From: Bacteroidales bacterium
GTDB lineage: Bacteria; Bacteroidota; Bacteroidia; Bacteroidales; UBA932
Direction of reading: 5' to 3'
Length of the DNA stretch: 64,000 nucleotides
Assembly: GCA_017548445.1 (NCBI GenBank)
Contig: JAFYZZ010000093.1
Coordinates: 36,441 to 100,440, forward strand
Shown: piece by piece, positions 39,077 through 47,282 of the stretch
Layout of the letters: the number at the start of each line of letters is the position of its first letter
Position numbering within the stretch: position 1 is the stretch's first letter
Notes under the pieces: model-generated
What the model was told of the DNA's origin: nothing
The model's input: only the letters and a program-made list of their open reading frames with translations
Database searches by the model: none
Translations under genes and position numbers: made by a program

Positions 39077-39334
39077 TTATTCTGCACGGACAGTTTTGAC
39101 GGAACCGAAATCGGAGCGGATTCTGGTCCCGTCCATCAGGAGGATTTCTTCGAAGGCCCCGTTCCGGTCGGCTTTATAAACGGAGGTGGCGGAGATTTTA
39201 TAGGAGGTGTGGTCTTTGGGGTTTCGGACCCGGAAAATCAGATAATGACCGTTTCTTTCGATGAGTTCGAAAGTATTCTTGGATTTGGGGGCGGAATAAA
39301 TGAGGGAGGGTTGGAATTTCTGAATCTTTTGCAT
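39077..39334 (-). CDS. Small hypothetical protein
   Basis: The 85-residue protein begins MQKIQKFQPSLIYSAPKSKN and has a plausible beta-strand pattern (GHYLIFRVRN, then SYKISATSVYKADRNG) ending SVKTVRAE. I do not recognise a family. It is upstream of the AAA+ gene on the same strand, and its stop lies about 30 bases before the -7 box of that gene. GC content is lower than in the neighbouring core genes. A moderate-quality box TTACTTTC precedes it. Confidence 0.6.
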   Translation of the reverse strand: MQKIQKFQPSLIYSAPKSKNTFELIERNGHYLIFRVRNPKDHTSYKISATSVYKADRNGAFEEILLMDGTRIRSDFGSVKTVRAE

Positions 39335-39412
39335 ATCGGATCATATTGTTTCGAAAGTAATATGGTATCGAAAGGCAAAAAATTCAAAATCATTTTCACT
39401 ATTTTTTAGAGC

Positions 39413-39440
39413 ACAAAAAAACGGCCCATAAAGGGCCGCC
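39413..39440 (-). terminator. Intrinsic terminator after the AT-rich gene
   Basis: On the minus strand CGGCCC-TTTAT-GGGCCG (arms at 39433-39438 and 39422-39427) is followed by a run of T's (AAAAAAA on the plus strand at 39415-39421). It lies 25-50 bases after the stop of the gene ending at 39465. Confidence 0.85.
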
Positions 39441-39464
39441 ATTTTTGCAGAGGATGCTGTTTGT

Positions 39465-40256
39465 TTATTTGAAATAAACATTCAATGTATCACTTTCAAA
39501 CACATTATAGTTATACATATCTGCCGGAGGTTGGTTTGAGCCATAAGACCAAGTACAAAGAATCCTCGACCGACTTGTACTGTTTTCAATAACGCAATAG
39601 AACCTCTTTTTATTCGGATCGGGCTGAATTGGATTGCGCAAATCACCATATACAGGCGTAAAACCATTCTTAATCAGCACTTCACATATTGGCTTTCCAA
39701 TAGCCAGTCCCATTTGGGCATCTGAGTGCTGAATTGCATATTCAATGGCGTTAATGATGTCTATCTGGGGATAATTATGCCTTACATTGCTCACGTATTT
39801 TGGTGCGCTTGATACATTAAACGATTCTGAGTGCAAGGGCACCAATTCAATTGCAAAAGGTTTTTTATCCGTTTTGTCCAGTCCTTTGTGTTTCAAGATT
39901 CTATTAATCCAGGCGAATCTTGGTTTCCACCAGTTGACAGAATCAACGGGGCCTTTTCCCATAAGCAAAGGAAAACCCTTTGCATATTTACTATACCCTT
40001 GATTCTTGACATCGTTAACAAACAGGCCTTGCTGATCCTGCTTAGACCAGCACTGATCGTTAAGACCAGTCCCCGGATTTAAATTAATAATAACGATAGA
40101 ACAACTCTGCATATCCCCATAAAATGGTTCCGGAAGATGATCTATGGAAAGAGAACCCTTCTTGTCCATAAGTGGTGGCTGCGACAATACATTTCGATTC
40201 TGGAACCAGGATGAAATAATACGATCCCATTCAGAGTAATAATTCTTTGATGTCAT
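39465..40256 (-). CDS. AT-rich hypothetical protein, probable recent acquisition
   Basis: The 263-residue cytoplasmic protein starts MTSKNYYSEWDRIISSWF. It contains CSIVIINLNPGTGLNDQCWSK, a Lys-rich middle part and MGLAIGKPICEVLIKNGF. The LNPG motif followed by alpha/beta segments is loosely like uracil-DNA-glycosylase-fold proteins, but I would not assign that function. The gene is visibly much richer in A+T than the neighbours and uses codons such as AAT, TAT, AAA and ATA. This suggests horizontal acquisition. It lies 16 bases behind the nucleotidase gene. Confidence 0.75.
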   Translation of the reverse strand: MTSKNYYSEWDRIISSWFQNRNVLSQPPLMDKKGSLSIDHLPEPFYGDMQSCSIVIINLNPGTGLNDQCWSKQDQQGLFVNDVKNQGYSKYAKGFPLLMGKGPVDSVNWWKPRFAWINRILKHKGLDKTDKKPFAIELVPLHSESFNVSSAPKYVSNVRHNYPQIDIINAIEYAIQHSDAQMGLAIGKPICEVLIKNGFTPVYGDLRNPIQPDPNKKRFYCVIENSTSRSRILCTWSYGSNQPPADMYNYNVFESDTLNVYFK

Positions 40257-40272
40257 ATGATATTGATATAGT

Positions 40273-40752
40273 TTATTTGTTCAGATATAAAACCACCGCA
40301 TCCCAATCCGGAAACTCCGGGCTGCCGAAGCGGATCCATTCGCCCTGGAATTCGCGGGTGCCGTGCTTGTCCCGGTCGTCAATCAGGAAGTCGCCACGGA
40401 GCAGTTCCTTGTGATGGGAGAGGATGAGTTTCTTTTTGAAATTGTTGCCCAGATGCAGCTTCACCCAATTGAGCTTGTCCGACCAGGCCGAAGGGTTGTC
40501 CCACGGGGCGGTGGACAGGATATAGACATCGAAATTGTCGGCCAGATGGTTGATGGCATCGATGGCGCCGGGCATCGGGTCCATCAGGGCAAAGACACCG
40601 GGCGCCTCATCGGGATTCGATGCATAGGCAGCCCGTGTCTTGGCGTTCAGGCGGTTGACGCCGGATATAAAATCGACCAGTACGCCGTCCATATCCACAT
40701 AAACGCATTTCTCCGGGGTAAAATACGATTCCGCTGTGAGCGTTAGCTTCAT
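40273..40752 (-). CDS. 5'(3')-deoxyribonucleotidase-like HAD hydrolase
   Basis: The 159-residue protein belongs to the HAD superfamily, NT5C-type. It has the nucleophile motif VYVDMDGVLVDF, motif II in YILSTAPWDNPSAWSDKLNWV, Lys in KKKLILSHHKELL, and the acidic motif FLIDDRDKHG. Such enzymes dephosphorylate deoxyribonucleoside monophosphates. It is divergent from the his operon, with about 110 bases between its start and the his leader. Its GC is intermediate between the AT-rich gene and the core genes. Confidence 0.87.
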   Translation of the reverse strand: MKLTLTAESYFTPEKCVYVDMDGVLVDFISGVNRLNAKTRAAYASNPDEAPGVFALMDPMPGAIDAINHLADNFDVYILSTAPWDNPSAWSDKLNWVKLHLGNNFKKKLILSHHKELLRGDFLIDDRDKHGTREFQGEWIRFGSPEFPDWDAVVLYLNK

Positions 40753-40822
40753 TTCGTTTTAGTTTTAACCGAAAATAAAATAGGAACAATGTGGTCGGAA
40801 TTCATTGCAATATACACATTAA

Positions 40823-40853
40823 TTTGCTTTTTTGGAAATAATCGATATCTTTG
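40823..40853 (+). promoter_or_regulatory. Histidine operon promoter
   Basis: TTTG at 40823-40826, a spacer of 19 bases and TATCTTTG at 40846-40853 fit the Bacteroidota consensus perfectly. The predicted transcript begins a few bases later, just before the leader peptide ATG. Confidence 0.82.
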
Positions 40854-40861
40854 CAGAACGT

Positions 40862-40903
40862 ATGACTATGAGCGCCGCATACCACCATCACCACCGAATC
40901 TAA
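40862..40903 (+). CDS. hisL: Histidine operon leader peptide with four consecutive His codons
   Basis: The 13-residue open frame encodes MTMSAAYHHHHRI; a second ATG at 40868 would give 11 residues. The His codons are at 40883-40894 (CAC CAT CAC CAC). It begins about 9 bases after the -7 box of a consensus promoter and is followed by alternative hairpins and an intrinsic terminator before hisG. This is the layout of classical his attenuation: a ribosome stalled at His codons for lack of charged tRNA-His would shift the RNA to the antiterminated form. Translation of the peptide is inferred. Confidence 0.85.
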   Translation: MTMSAAYHHHHRI

Positions 40904-40976
40904 GGATCCGGTAGGTCGGCGCGTATGTGCGTGACGCGATAGCGAGGCTTGCCGGTGTGTCCGGCAGGCCTTTTTT
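40872..40976 (+). promoter_or_regulatory. Histidine operon transcription attenuator
   Basis: Three mutually exclusive pairings can be drawn. In segment 1:2, GCGCCG (40872-40877) pairs with CGGCGC (40917-40922), and the His-codon region 40890-40896 pairs with 40909-40916 with one bulged base. In segment 2:3 (antiterminator), 40908-40917 pairs with 40946-40955 over ten positions including wobbles. In segment 3:4 (terminator), 40945-40955 pairs with 40961-40971 over 11 base pairs, followed by TTTTTT. Low charged tRNA-His should favour 2:3 and read-through into hisG. Confidence 0.82.
40945..40976 (+). terminator. Attenuator terminator of the his operon
   Basis: AGGCTTGCCGG and CCGGCAGGCCT pair over 11 positions with a single U-G wobble around a five-base loop (TGTGT). 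A six-T run is at 40971-40976. It lies 28 bases upstream of the hisG start codon. Confidence 0.92.
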
Positions 40977-41003
40977 GTAAATAGCAGTTAGTAGTAGAGT
41001 AAT

Positions 41004-41855
41004 ATGTTAAGATTAGCCATCCAGTCCAAGGGCCGCCTCAACGAGGAGAGCACCGCCCTGCTGCGCGAGATCGGGATCGACATCGACGATTCGCGCAGGA
41101 AATTCCTGTCCCAGGCCCCCAACTTCCCCCTGGAAGTCCTCTATATGCGCGACGACGACATCCCGCAGGTCGTGTCCAGCGGCACGGCGGGGCTCGGCAT
41201 CGTGGGCCTCAACGAAGTCGAGGAGCGGGGATTCGACGTGAAGGTCGAGAAGCGGCTCGGCTTCGGCGGCTGCCGCATCTCGCTGGCCGTCCCCAAAAGC
41301 GCGGACTACGACGGACCGCAATGGTTCAACGGCAGACGCATCGCCACCTCCTACCCCAAAATCCTGCGGAAGTATCTGGATGAGCAAGGGATACAGGCCC
41401 GCATCGAGGTCATCACCGGCTCCGTGGAGATCGCCCCGGCAGCCGACATAGCCGACGCCATCTTCGACATCGTCTCGTCGGGCGGCACGCTCGTGTCCAA
41501 CGGCTTGCGCGAGGTGGAGCAGGTCTTCTTCTCCGAGGCGGTGCTGATCTCGTCCGGGCAGCTGTCCGCCGAGGAGCAGCGGACGCTCGACGAAATCCTC
41601 TTCCGGATCGACTCCGCAATGGTGAGCCGCCGCAAGAAGTACATCCTGATGAACCTCCCGGAAGCCTCCGTGGAGGAAGCCTGCCGCATCCTGCCCGCGA
41701 TGCGCAGCCCGACCGTGATGCCGCTCGCCGCCAAGGGCTGGTGCTCGATGCACTCCGTGGTGGACGAGGCCGACCTGTGGGACAAGATCCGCCAGCTGAA
41801 GGACATCGGCGCGGAAGGCATCCTGGTGCTGAATATCGACAAAATCATTCCGTAA
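41004..41855 (+). CDS. hisG: ATP phosphoribosyltransferase, long form
   Basis: The 283-residue protein starts the histidine pathway by joining ATP and PRPP. It begins MLRLAIQSKGRLNEESTALL. The catalytic region contains TSYPKILRKYLDEQGI and the PRPP loop EIAPAADIADAIFDIVSSGGTL. The last 70-80 residues form the C-terminal regulatory domain (MLPLAAKGWCSMHSVV-type sequence) that binds histidine in the long hexameric form; HisZ is therefore not needed. It is preceded by the attenuator and by a GTTAGTAGTAG leader sequence, and lies 1 base before hisD. Confidence 0.97.
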   Translation: MLRLAIQSKGRLNEESTALLREIGIDIDDSRRKFLSQAPNFPLEVLYMRDDDIPQVVSSGTAGLGIVGLNEVEERGFDVKVEKRLGFGGCRISLAVPKSADYDGPQWFNGRRIATSYPKILRKYLDEQGIQARIEVITGSVEIAPAADIADAIFDIVSSGGTLVSNGLREVEQVFFSEAVLISSGQLSAEEQRTLDEILFRIDSAMVSRRKKYILMNLPEASVEEACRILPAMRSPTVMPLAAKGWCSMHSVVDEADLWDKIRQLKDIGAEGILVLNIDKIIP

Positions 41856-41856
41856 T

Positions 41857-43140
41857 ATGCTGGAAGTCTATCTGAATCCTGCGCGGGAGCGGTGGGCGGA
41901 ACTCTGCCGCCGGCCCGCATCGGAAAACCCCGTGGTCCGGCAGCGCGTGGAAGCCATCCTGCAGCGCGTGCGCGAGCAGGGCGACGAAGCGCTGCGGGCA
42001 CTGTCGCTGGAAATCGACGGCCGTCCGCTCGACGCCATCGAGGTGAGCGCGGACGAGATCCGCGAAGCGTCGGAGAAGGTGAGCGAAGCCGTGAAGCAGG
42101 CCGTGGCGGAGGCCGCGGAGCACATCCGCGACTTCCACGAGGCGCAGCGGCCGCAGGAAATCTGCGTGCTCACCGCCCCGGGCGTACGCTGCATCCAGCG
42201 GCCCGTTCCCATCGAGAAGGTGGGCCTGTACATCCCCGGCGGCACCGCTCCCCTGTTCTCCACCGTGCTGATGCTCGCCATCCCGGCCGCCATCGCCCAG
42301 TGCCCCGAGGTGGAGCTGTGCACTCCTGCCGGGAAAGACGGCAAGGTATGCCCCGAAGTGCTGTACACCGCCGCTTTCTGCGGAGTGAAGCGCATCTTCA
42401 AGCTGGGCGGCGCACAAGCCATTGCAGCAATGGCTTACGGCACGCAGACCGTTCCCCGGGTGGACAAGATCTTCGGTCCGGGCAACCAGTACGTCACCAC
42501 CGCCAAGCAGCTGCTTTCGGCCGGAACGGTGGCCATCGATATGCCGGCAGGGCCGTCCGAGGTGATGGTCGTCACGGACGGATCGGCACCCGCCTCCTTC
42601 GCCGCGGCCGACCTGCTCTCGCAGGCCGAGCACGGCGCCGACAGCCAGGTGATGCTGGTGTGCGAGAGCGCCGCCACCGCCGCGGCCGTCAGGGAAGAGG
42701 TGGAACGGCAGACCGCCGCCCTCCCCCGTGCGAATTTCGTCCGGCAAGCGCTGGAGAAGAGCCGCTGCGTCGTCTTCGACAGCCTGGACGAGTGCCTCGA
42801 CTTCGCGAACGCCTACGCGCCCGAACACCTCATCCTCGCCGTGCGGGAACCGTGGCGCGCAGCCGCGGCCGTCACCGCCGCAGGCAGCGTGTTCGTGGGC
42901 GCCTGGACCCCGGAAAGCGCGGGCGACTACGCCTCCGGCACCAACCACACCCTGCCCACCTGCGGCTGGGCGCGTTCGTTCAGCGGCGTGAACCTGGACA
43001 GCTACTACCGCAAGATAACCCTGCAGGAACTTACCCCGGCGGGGCTGCGCGGTCTCTCGAAGACCATCGTCACGATGGCGGAGGCGGAAGGGCTGCAGGC
43101 CCACGCCAATGCCGTAAAAGTCAGACTGTCAGATGAATAG
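41857..43140 (+). CDS. hisD: Histidinol dehydrogenase
   Basis: The 427-residue zinc enzyme oxidises histidinol to histidine in two NAD+-dependent steps. Signatures are GLYIPGGTAPLFSTVLMLAIPA, KIFGPGNQYVTTAKQ, DMPAGPSEVMVV and the C-terminal AEAEGLQAHANAVKVR. It is of normal family length. It follows hisG after one base and overlaps hisC by 8 bases. Confidence 0.97.
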   Translation: MLEVYLNPARERWAELCRRPASENPVVRQRVEAILQRVREQGDEALRALSLEIDGRPLDAIEVSADEIREASEKVSEAVKQAVAEAAEHIRDFHEAQRPQEICVLTAPGVRCIQRPVPIEKVGLYIPGGTAPLFSTVLMLAIPAAIAQCPEVELCTPAGKDGKVCPEVLYTAAFCGVKRIFKLGGAQAIAAMAYGTQTVPRVDKIFGPGNQYVTTAKQLLSAGTVAIDMPAGPSEVMVVTDGSAPASFAAADLLSQAEHGADSQVMLVCESAATAAAVREEVERQTAALPRANFVRQALEKSRCVVFDSLDECLDFANAYAPEHLILAVREPWRAAAAVTAAGSVFVGAWTPESAGDYASGTNHTLPTCGWARSFSGVNLDSYYRKITLQELTPAGLRGLSKTIVTMAEAEGLQAHANAVKVRLSDE

Positions 43141-44179
43141 CATAGAATCCCTGGTCCGGCCCAACATCCGCTCGCTGTGCCCCTACAGCACGGCGCGCGA
43201 CGAGTATACCGGCAGCATCGGCATCTTCCTGGACGCCAACGAAAGCCCCTACCCCACGGGATACAACCGCTACCCAGACCCGCACCAGAAGGCGCTCAAA
43301 CAGCAGGTTTCCGCCATCAAGGGCCTGCCCGTGGAGAACATCTTCCTGGGCAATGGCAGCGACGAGGCCATCGACCTTTGCTTCCGCGTGTTCTGCAATC
43401 CGGGCGTGGACAACGCCGTGGCCATCGCTCCCAGCTACGGGATGTACACCGTGGCGGCCGCCGTCAACGACGTCGAGATGCGCTGCGTGTCCCTGGGCCC
43501 GGAGTTCTCCCTGCCTGCAAAGGCCCTGCTGGAAGCCACCGACGCCCACACCAAGCTGCTCTTCCTGTGCAGCCCCAACAACCCTTCGGGCAACGCATTC
43601 GAGCCGGCGGAGCTTGAGGCGCTGGTGCGCGCCTTCCCCGGCATCGTGGTCCTGGACGAGGCGTACGCCGACTTCAGCGCCAAGGGCAGCCTGCGCACCC
43701 GGGTGCGGGAATTCCCCAACCTGTTGATCCTGCAGACGCTGTCCAAGGCCTACGGGCTTGCCGGTCTGCGCCTCGGGATGGCCTTCGCCGATGAGTACAT
43801 CATCCGGCTGATGTCGATGGTGAAATACCCCTACAACATCAACCAGGCGGCGCTGGAGCTCGTTTCCAAGGCGCTGCGCGAGCCCGTGGGCGACAAGATC
43901 GCCGAGATCGTCTCCGAACGCGCCCGCGTGGCCGCGGCCCTTCCTTCCTACCCCTTCGTGCGCCGCGTGTATCCCAGCGACGCCAATTTCCTACTGGTGC
44001 AGGTGGACGACGCGGACGCGCTGTACGCGCACCTGCTCGCCGACGGCATCATCGTCCGGAATCGCAGCCGCGTGGCCGGCTGTGCGGGCTGCCTTCGCAT
44101 CACCGTCGGACTCTCCGAAGAAAATGACAAACTGCTGAAATCCTTGGAAGCATATGAAAAAGGCGATATTCATCGATAG
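43133..44179 (+). CDS. hisC: Histidinol-phosphate aminotransferase
   Basis: The 348-residue fold-type I PLP enzyme aminates imidazole acetol phosphate. It has FLDANESPYPTGYNRYPDP at the N-terminus, FLGNGSDEAIDL, CSPNNPSGNAF, VLDEAYADF and the PLP-lysine segment LQTLSKAYGLAGLRLG. It overlaps hisD by 8 bases and hisB by 26 bases, an unusually long overlap that suggests coupled translation. Confidence 0.97.
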   Translation: MNSIESLVRPNIRSLCPYSTARDEYTGSIGIFLDANESPYPTGYNRYPDPHQKALKQQVSAIKGLPVENIFLGNGSDEAIDLCFRVFCNPGVDNAVAIAPSYGMYTVAAAVNDVEMRCVSLGPEFSLPAKALLEATDAHTKLLFLCSPNNPSGNAFEPAELEALVRAFPGIVVLDEAYADFSAKGSLRTRVREFPNLLILQTLSKAYGLAGLRLGMAFADEYIIRLMSMVKYPYNINQAALELVSKALREPVGDKIAEIVSERARVAAALPSYPFVRRVYPSDANFLLVQVDDADALYAHLLADGIIVRNRSRVAGCAGCLRITVGLSEENDKLLKSLEAYEKGDIHR

Positions 44180-45212
44180 GGACGGCACCCTGCTGCGCGA
44201 ACCCGCCGACGAGCAGATCGATGCGCTGGAGAAAGTGGAATTCGTGCCCGGCGCCATCGGCGGCCTAAAGGCCCTGACGGGCCTGGGCTACGAACTCGTG
44301 ATGGCCTCCAACCAGGACGGCCTGGGCACCCCGGCCTTCCCGAAAGAGACCTTCTGGCCCGCCCAGAACCTTCTCCTGCGCACGCTGGAAGGCGAAGGCG
44401 TGGTCTTCGACGACATCCTCATCGACCCGTCGCTGCCCGAGGAGAACTCCCCCAACCGCAAGCCCGGCGTGGGGATGTTCGGCAAGTACCTCGACGGATC
44501 CTACGACCTGGCGGCAAGCTGGGTGATCGGCGACCGCGAGACAGACCGCCAGCTGGCGGAGAACCTCGGCGCTCGGGCGCTGCTGGTGGGCGAGATGAGC
44601 TGGGCGGAAATCGCCGAGACCATCCGCAGCAGCGAGCGCAGCGCCGTCGTCGCGCGCAAGACCGCTGAGACCGACATCTATGTGCGCGTGGACCTGGACG
44701 GCCGCGGACCTTCGGGCGTGGACACCGGACTGAAGTTCTTCGACCATATGCTTTCGCAGCTCATCCACCACGGCGGCATCGCCCTGGAAATCAAGTGCAA
44801 AGGCGACCTGGAGGTGGACGAACACCACACCGTCGAGGACGTGGGCATCGCCCTCGGCGAGGCCCTGCGCCAGGCTCTGGGCGACAAGCGGGGCACGGAA
44901 CGCTACGGCTTCGCCCTGCCGATGGACGAGAGCCGCGCCATCGTGCTGCTGGACTTCGGCGGCCGGAGCGAACTGGTGTGGGACGTGACCTTCACCCGCG
45001 AATACGTGGGCGACGTACCCACCGAGATGTTCCGGCACTTCTTCAAGTCGCTTTCCGACGCGATGAAGGCCAACCTCTACATACAGGCCCGGGGCGAGAA
45101 CAACCACCACCTCGCCGAGGGCGTCTTCAAGGCGTTCGCCCGCTCGCTCAGGCAGGCGGTGCGGCGCAACCCGTTCAGCTACGACCTCCCCTCCAGCAAA
45201 GGACTGCTATGA
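44154..45212 (+). CDS. hisB: Bifunctional histidinol-phosphatase / imidazoleglycerol-phosphate dehydratase
   Basis: The 352-residue protein has an N-terminal HAD phosphatase domain (about 1-160; FIDRDGTLLREPADE, VMASNQDGLGTPAFP, WVIGDRETDRQLAEN). An IGPD domain follows (about 165-352; GVDTGLKFFDHMLSQLIHHG, DEHHTVEDVGIALGEA, ENNHHLAEGVFKA). It carries out steps 6 and 8 of the pathway. The fusion is as in enterobacteria and many Bacteroidota. Its ATG lies within hisC; its TGA overlaps the hisH ATG. Confidence 0.97.
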   Translation: MKKAIFIDRDGTLLREPADEQIDALEKVEFVPGAIGGLKALTGLGYELVMASNQDGLGTPAFPKETFWPAQNLLLRTLEGEGVVFDDILIDPSLPEENSPNRKPGVGMFGKYLDGSYDLAASWVIGDRETDRQLAENLGARALLVGEMSWAEIAETIRSSERSAVVARKTAETDIYVRVDLDGRGPSGVDTGLKFFDHMLSQLIHHGGIALEIKCKGDLEVDEHHTVEDVGIALGEALRQALGDKRGTERYGFALPMDESRAIVLLDFGGRSELVWDVTFTREYVGDVPTEMFRHFFKSLSDAMKANLYIQARGENNHHLAEGVFKAFARSLRQAVRRNPFSYDLPSSKGLL

Positions 45213-45796
45213 TCGCCATCATCGACTACGACGCCGGCAACATCCGCTCGGTTGGCAACGCCCTGCAGCGGCTCGGCGCCGAATATGAACTCACGGCCGA
45301 CTCGGCGCGCATCCTCGCGGCCGACAGAGTCATCCTGCCCGGCGTGGGCAACGCCGCCCGGGCGATGGAGGACCTGCGCAGCCGAGGCCTGTGCGAGCTG
45401 GTCCGCAGCCTGCGGCGGCCCGTGCTGGGCATCTGCGTGGGGATGCAGCTGATGTGCCGGAGTTCCGAAGAAGGCCCCACCGAGTGCCTGGGCATCTTCG
45501 ACACCCGCGTGCGGCGCTTCGTGGAAACGCCGGACGCCAAGGTGCCGCATATGGGCTGGAACGCCCTGGGCAACCTGGATGGCAAGCTCTTCCGCGACGT
45601 TCCGGGCGGCAGTTACGTCTATTTCGTGCACTCGTATTATCCGGAGCTCTGCCCCGACACCGTCGCGACCTGCCGGCACGGCGACCGCCTGTTCAGCGCG
45701 GCGCTCAAGTACGAGAACTTCTACGGCACCCAGTTCCACCCCGAGAAGAGCGGCTCCGTGGGAGCGGCCATTCTCCGCAATTTCCTTGCGCTATGA
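45209..45796 (+). CDS. hisH: Imidazole glycerol phosphate synthase, glutaminase subunit
   Basis: The 195-residue class I glutamine amidotransferase begins MIAIIDYDAGNIRSVGNAL. The nucleophile cysteine is in VLGICVGMQLM, and the His-Glu pair is in GTQFHPEKSG. PHMGWN is a HisH-specific motif. It supplies ammonia to HisF. The ATG overlaps the hisB stop, and its own stop overlaps the hisA ATG, both by four bases. The frame is open upstream through hisB, but the conserved N-terminus fixes the start. Confidence 0.97.
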   Translation: MIAIIDYDAGNIRSVGNALQRLGAEYELTADSARILAADRVILPGVGNAARAMEDLRSRGLCELVRSLRRPVLGICVGMQLMCRSSEEGPTECLGIFDTRVRRFVETPDAKVPHMGWNALGNLDGKLFRDVPGGSYVYFVHSYYPELCPDTVATCRHGDRLFSAALKYENFYGTQFHPEKSGSVGAAILRNFLAL

Positions 45797-46536
45797 TCAG
45801 CATCATTCCTGCCATCGACCTCATCGGCGGACGCTGCGTGCGTCTGACGCGCGGGGACTATATGCAACAGAAAGTCTATGACGGCTCGCCCGCCGACGTG
45901 GCGCGCAGCTACGCCGACTGCGGCGTGGAACGCATCCACTTGGTGGACCTGGATGGAGCCAAGGCGGGCGAACCGCACAACCTCGCCACGCTCGAAGCCA
46001 TCGCCTCGGCGGTGTCCTGCGAGCTGGAATGGGGCGGCGGCATCGCCGGCGACGCGGCGCTGCAGAGCGTCTTCGACGCCGGCGCCACCCACGCCATCGT
46101 GGGCAGCGTCGCCGCCCGGCAGCCGCATCTGTTCGAAGCCTGGCTCGCGAAGTTCGGCGCCCGGATGATCCTCGGGGCCGACGTGCGGGAAGGACGGGTG
46201 GCCGTGAGCGGCTGGCTGGACTCGGTGCCGCTGGGCGTCGAAGACCTCGTGGCCCGCTTCCTCCCCTTCGGCCTGCAGGAGTGCATCGTCACGGAAATCT
46301 CCCGCGACGGGATGCTCCAGGGCCCGGCCGTCGATATGTACGTGCGCCTGCAGCGGGACTTCCCCACGCTTTCCTTTACCGTGAGCGGGGGCATCGCCGG
46401 AATGAACGACATCAAGATGCTGAACGCCCTGCACCTGCGGAAGGTCATTGTGGGCAAGGCCATCTACGAGAATCGCATCACATTGAAAGACATTGCCTTA
46501 TGGTCGCAAAACGCATCATCCCCTGCCTCGATGTAA
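45793..46536 (+). CDS. hisA: ProFAR isomerase
   Basis: The 247-residue TIM-barrel protein isomerises the ProFAR aminoaldose to the ketose PRFAR. It begins MISIIPAIDLIGGRCVRL, contains HLVDLDGAKAG, LEWGGGIAG, VTEISRDGMLQGPA and the second phosphate loop TVSGGIAGMND. It overlaps hisF by 37 bases, the longest overlap in this operon. The frame is open far upstream, but the 4-base overlap with hisH and the conserved start are decisive. Confidence 0.96.
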   Translation: MISIIPAIDLIGGRCVRLTRGDYMQQKVYDGSPADVARSYADCGVERIHLVDLDGAKAGEPHNLATLEAIASAVSCELEWGGGIAGDAALQSVFDAGATHAIVGSVAARQPHLFEAWLAKFGARMILGADVREGRVAVSGWLDSVPLGVEDLVARFLPFGLQECIVTEISRDGMLQGPAVDMYVRLQRDFPTLSFTVSGGIAGMNDIKMLNALHLRKVIVGKAIYENRITLKDIALWSQNASSPASM

Positions 46537-47282
46537 AGGACGGACAGGTTGTCAAGGGCATCAACTTCGAGGGGCTCCGCGAAGTCGGGGACGCCGTGGA
46601 GATGGGCGTGCAGTACGCCCGCGACGGCGCCGACGAGCTGGTCTACCTGGACATCAGCGCCACCCGCGAGGGGCGCCGCACCTTCGCCGCGCTGGTGGAG
46701 CGCATCGCCCTGGGCATCGACATCCCCTTCACCGTGGGCGGCGGGATTGGTTCCGTTGAGGACGCCGCGCGCCTGCTGGACGCCGGGGCCGACAAGATTT
46801 CCGTGAACAGCGCCGCGCTCGCCGACCCTTCGCTGATCGGGCGCATCGCCCGGAAATACGGCAGCCAGTTCGTCGTGGTGGCCATCGACGCCAAATGCAT
46901 CGACGGCCGCTGGACCTGCACCACGCACGGCGGCTCGCGCCTGACGGACGTGGAACTCTTCGCCTGGGCCCGGGAAGCGCAGGAGCGGGGCGCGGGGGAA
47001 ATCCTCTTCACCTCGATGGACCACGACGGCACCTGCGCCGGCTACGCCGATGCGGTGTATGCACGGCTCACGCGGGAACTCTCGATTCCGGTCATCGCCT
47101 CAGGCGGCGCCGGCAGCATCGAGGACATCCGGCGCGTGCTGACCGAAGGAGGCGCCGACGCCGCCCTCGCCGCCAGCATCTTCCACTACGGGCAGATTCC
47201 CATCCCCGAACTCAAAGCCGCCTTGCACGCGGCCGGCATCCCCATTCGACTCTGTCCTTTGCGTGATGCACAATTTATTTAG
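46500..47282 (+). CDS. hisF: Imidazole glycerol phosphate synthase, cyclase subunit
   Basis: The 260-residue TIM-barrel protein begins MVAKRIIPCLDVKDGQVVKG, with the catalytic D11-equivalent in CLDVKDG. FTVGGGIGSVEDAA and VIASGGAGSIED are the phosphate loops, and ILFTSMDHDGT holds the second catalytic Asp. It uses ammonia from HisH to cyclise PRFAR. Its stop is followed by an AT-rich 78-base interval before hisIE. Confidence 0.97.
   Translation: MVAKRIIPCLDVKDGQVVKGINFEGLREVGDAVEMGVQYARDGADELVYLDISATREGRRTFAALVERIALGIDIPFTVGGGIGSVEDAARLLDAGADKISVNSAALADPSLIGRIARKYGSQFVVVAIDAKCIDGRWTCTTHGGSRLTDVELFAWAREAQERGAGEILFTSMDHDGTCAGYADAVYARLTRELSIPVIASGGAGSIEDIRRVLTEGGADAALAASIFHYGQIPIPELKAALHAAGIPIRLCPLRDAQFI

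Noticed and set aside
37432..39099. Plus-strand frame of 555 codons opposite the AAA+ ATPase gene
   Set aside because: The Walker A and B motifs and the promoter box are on the minus strand, and the plus-strand product is an Arg/His/Val-rich shadow.
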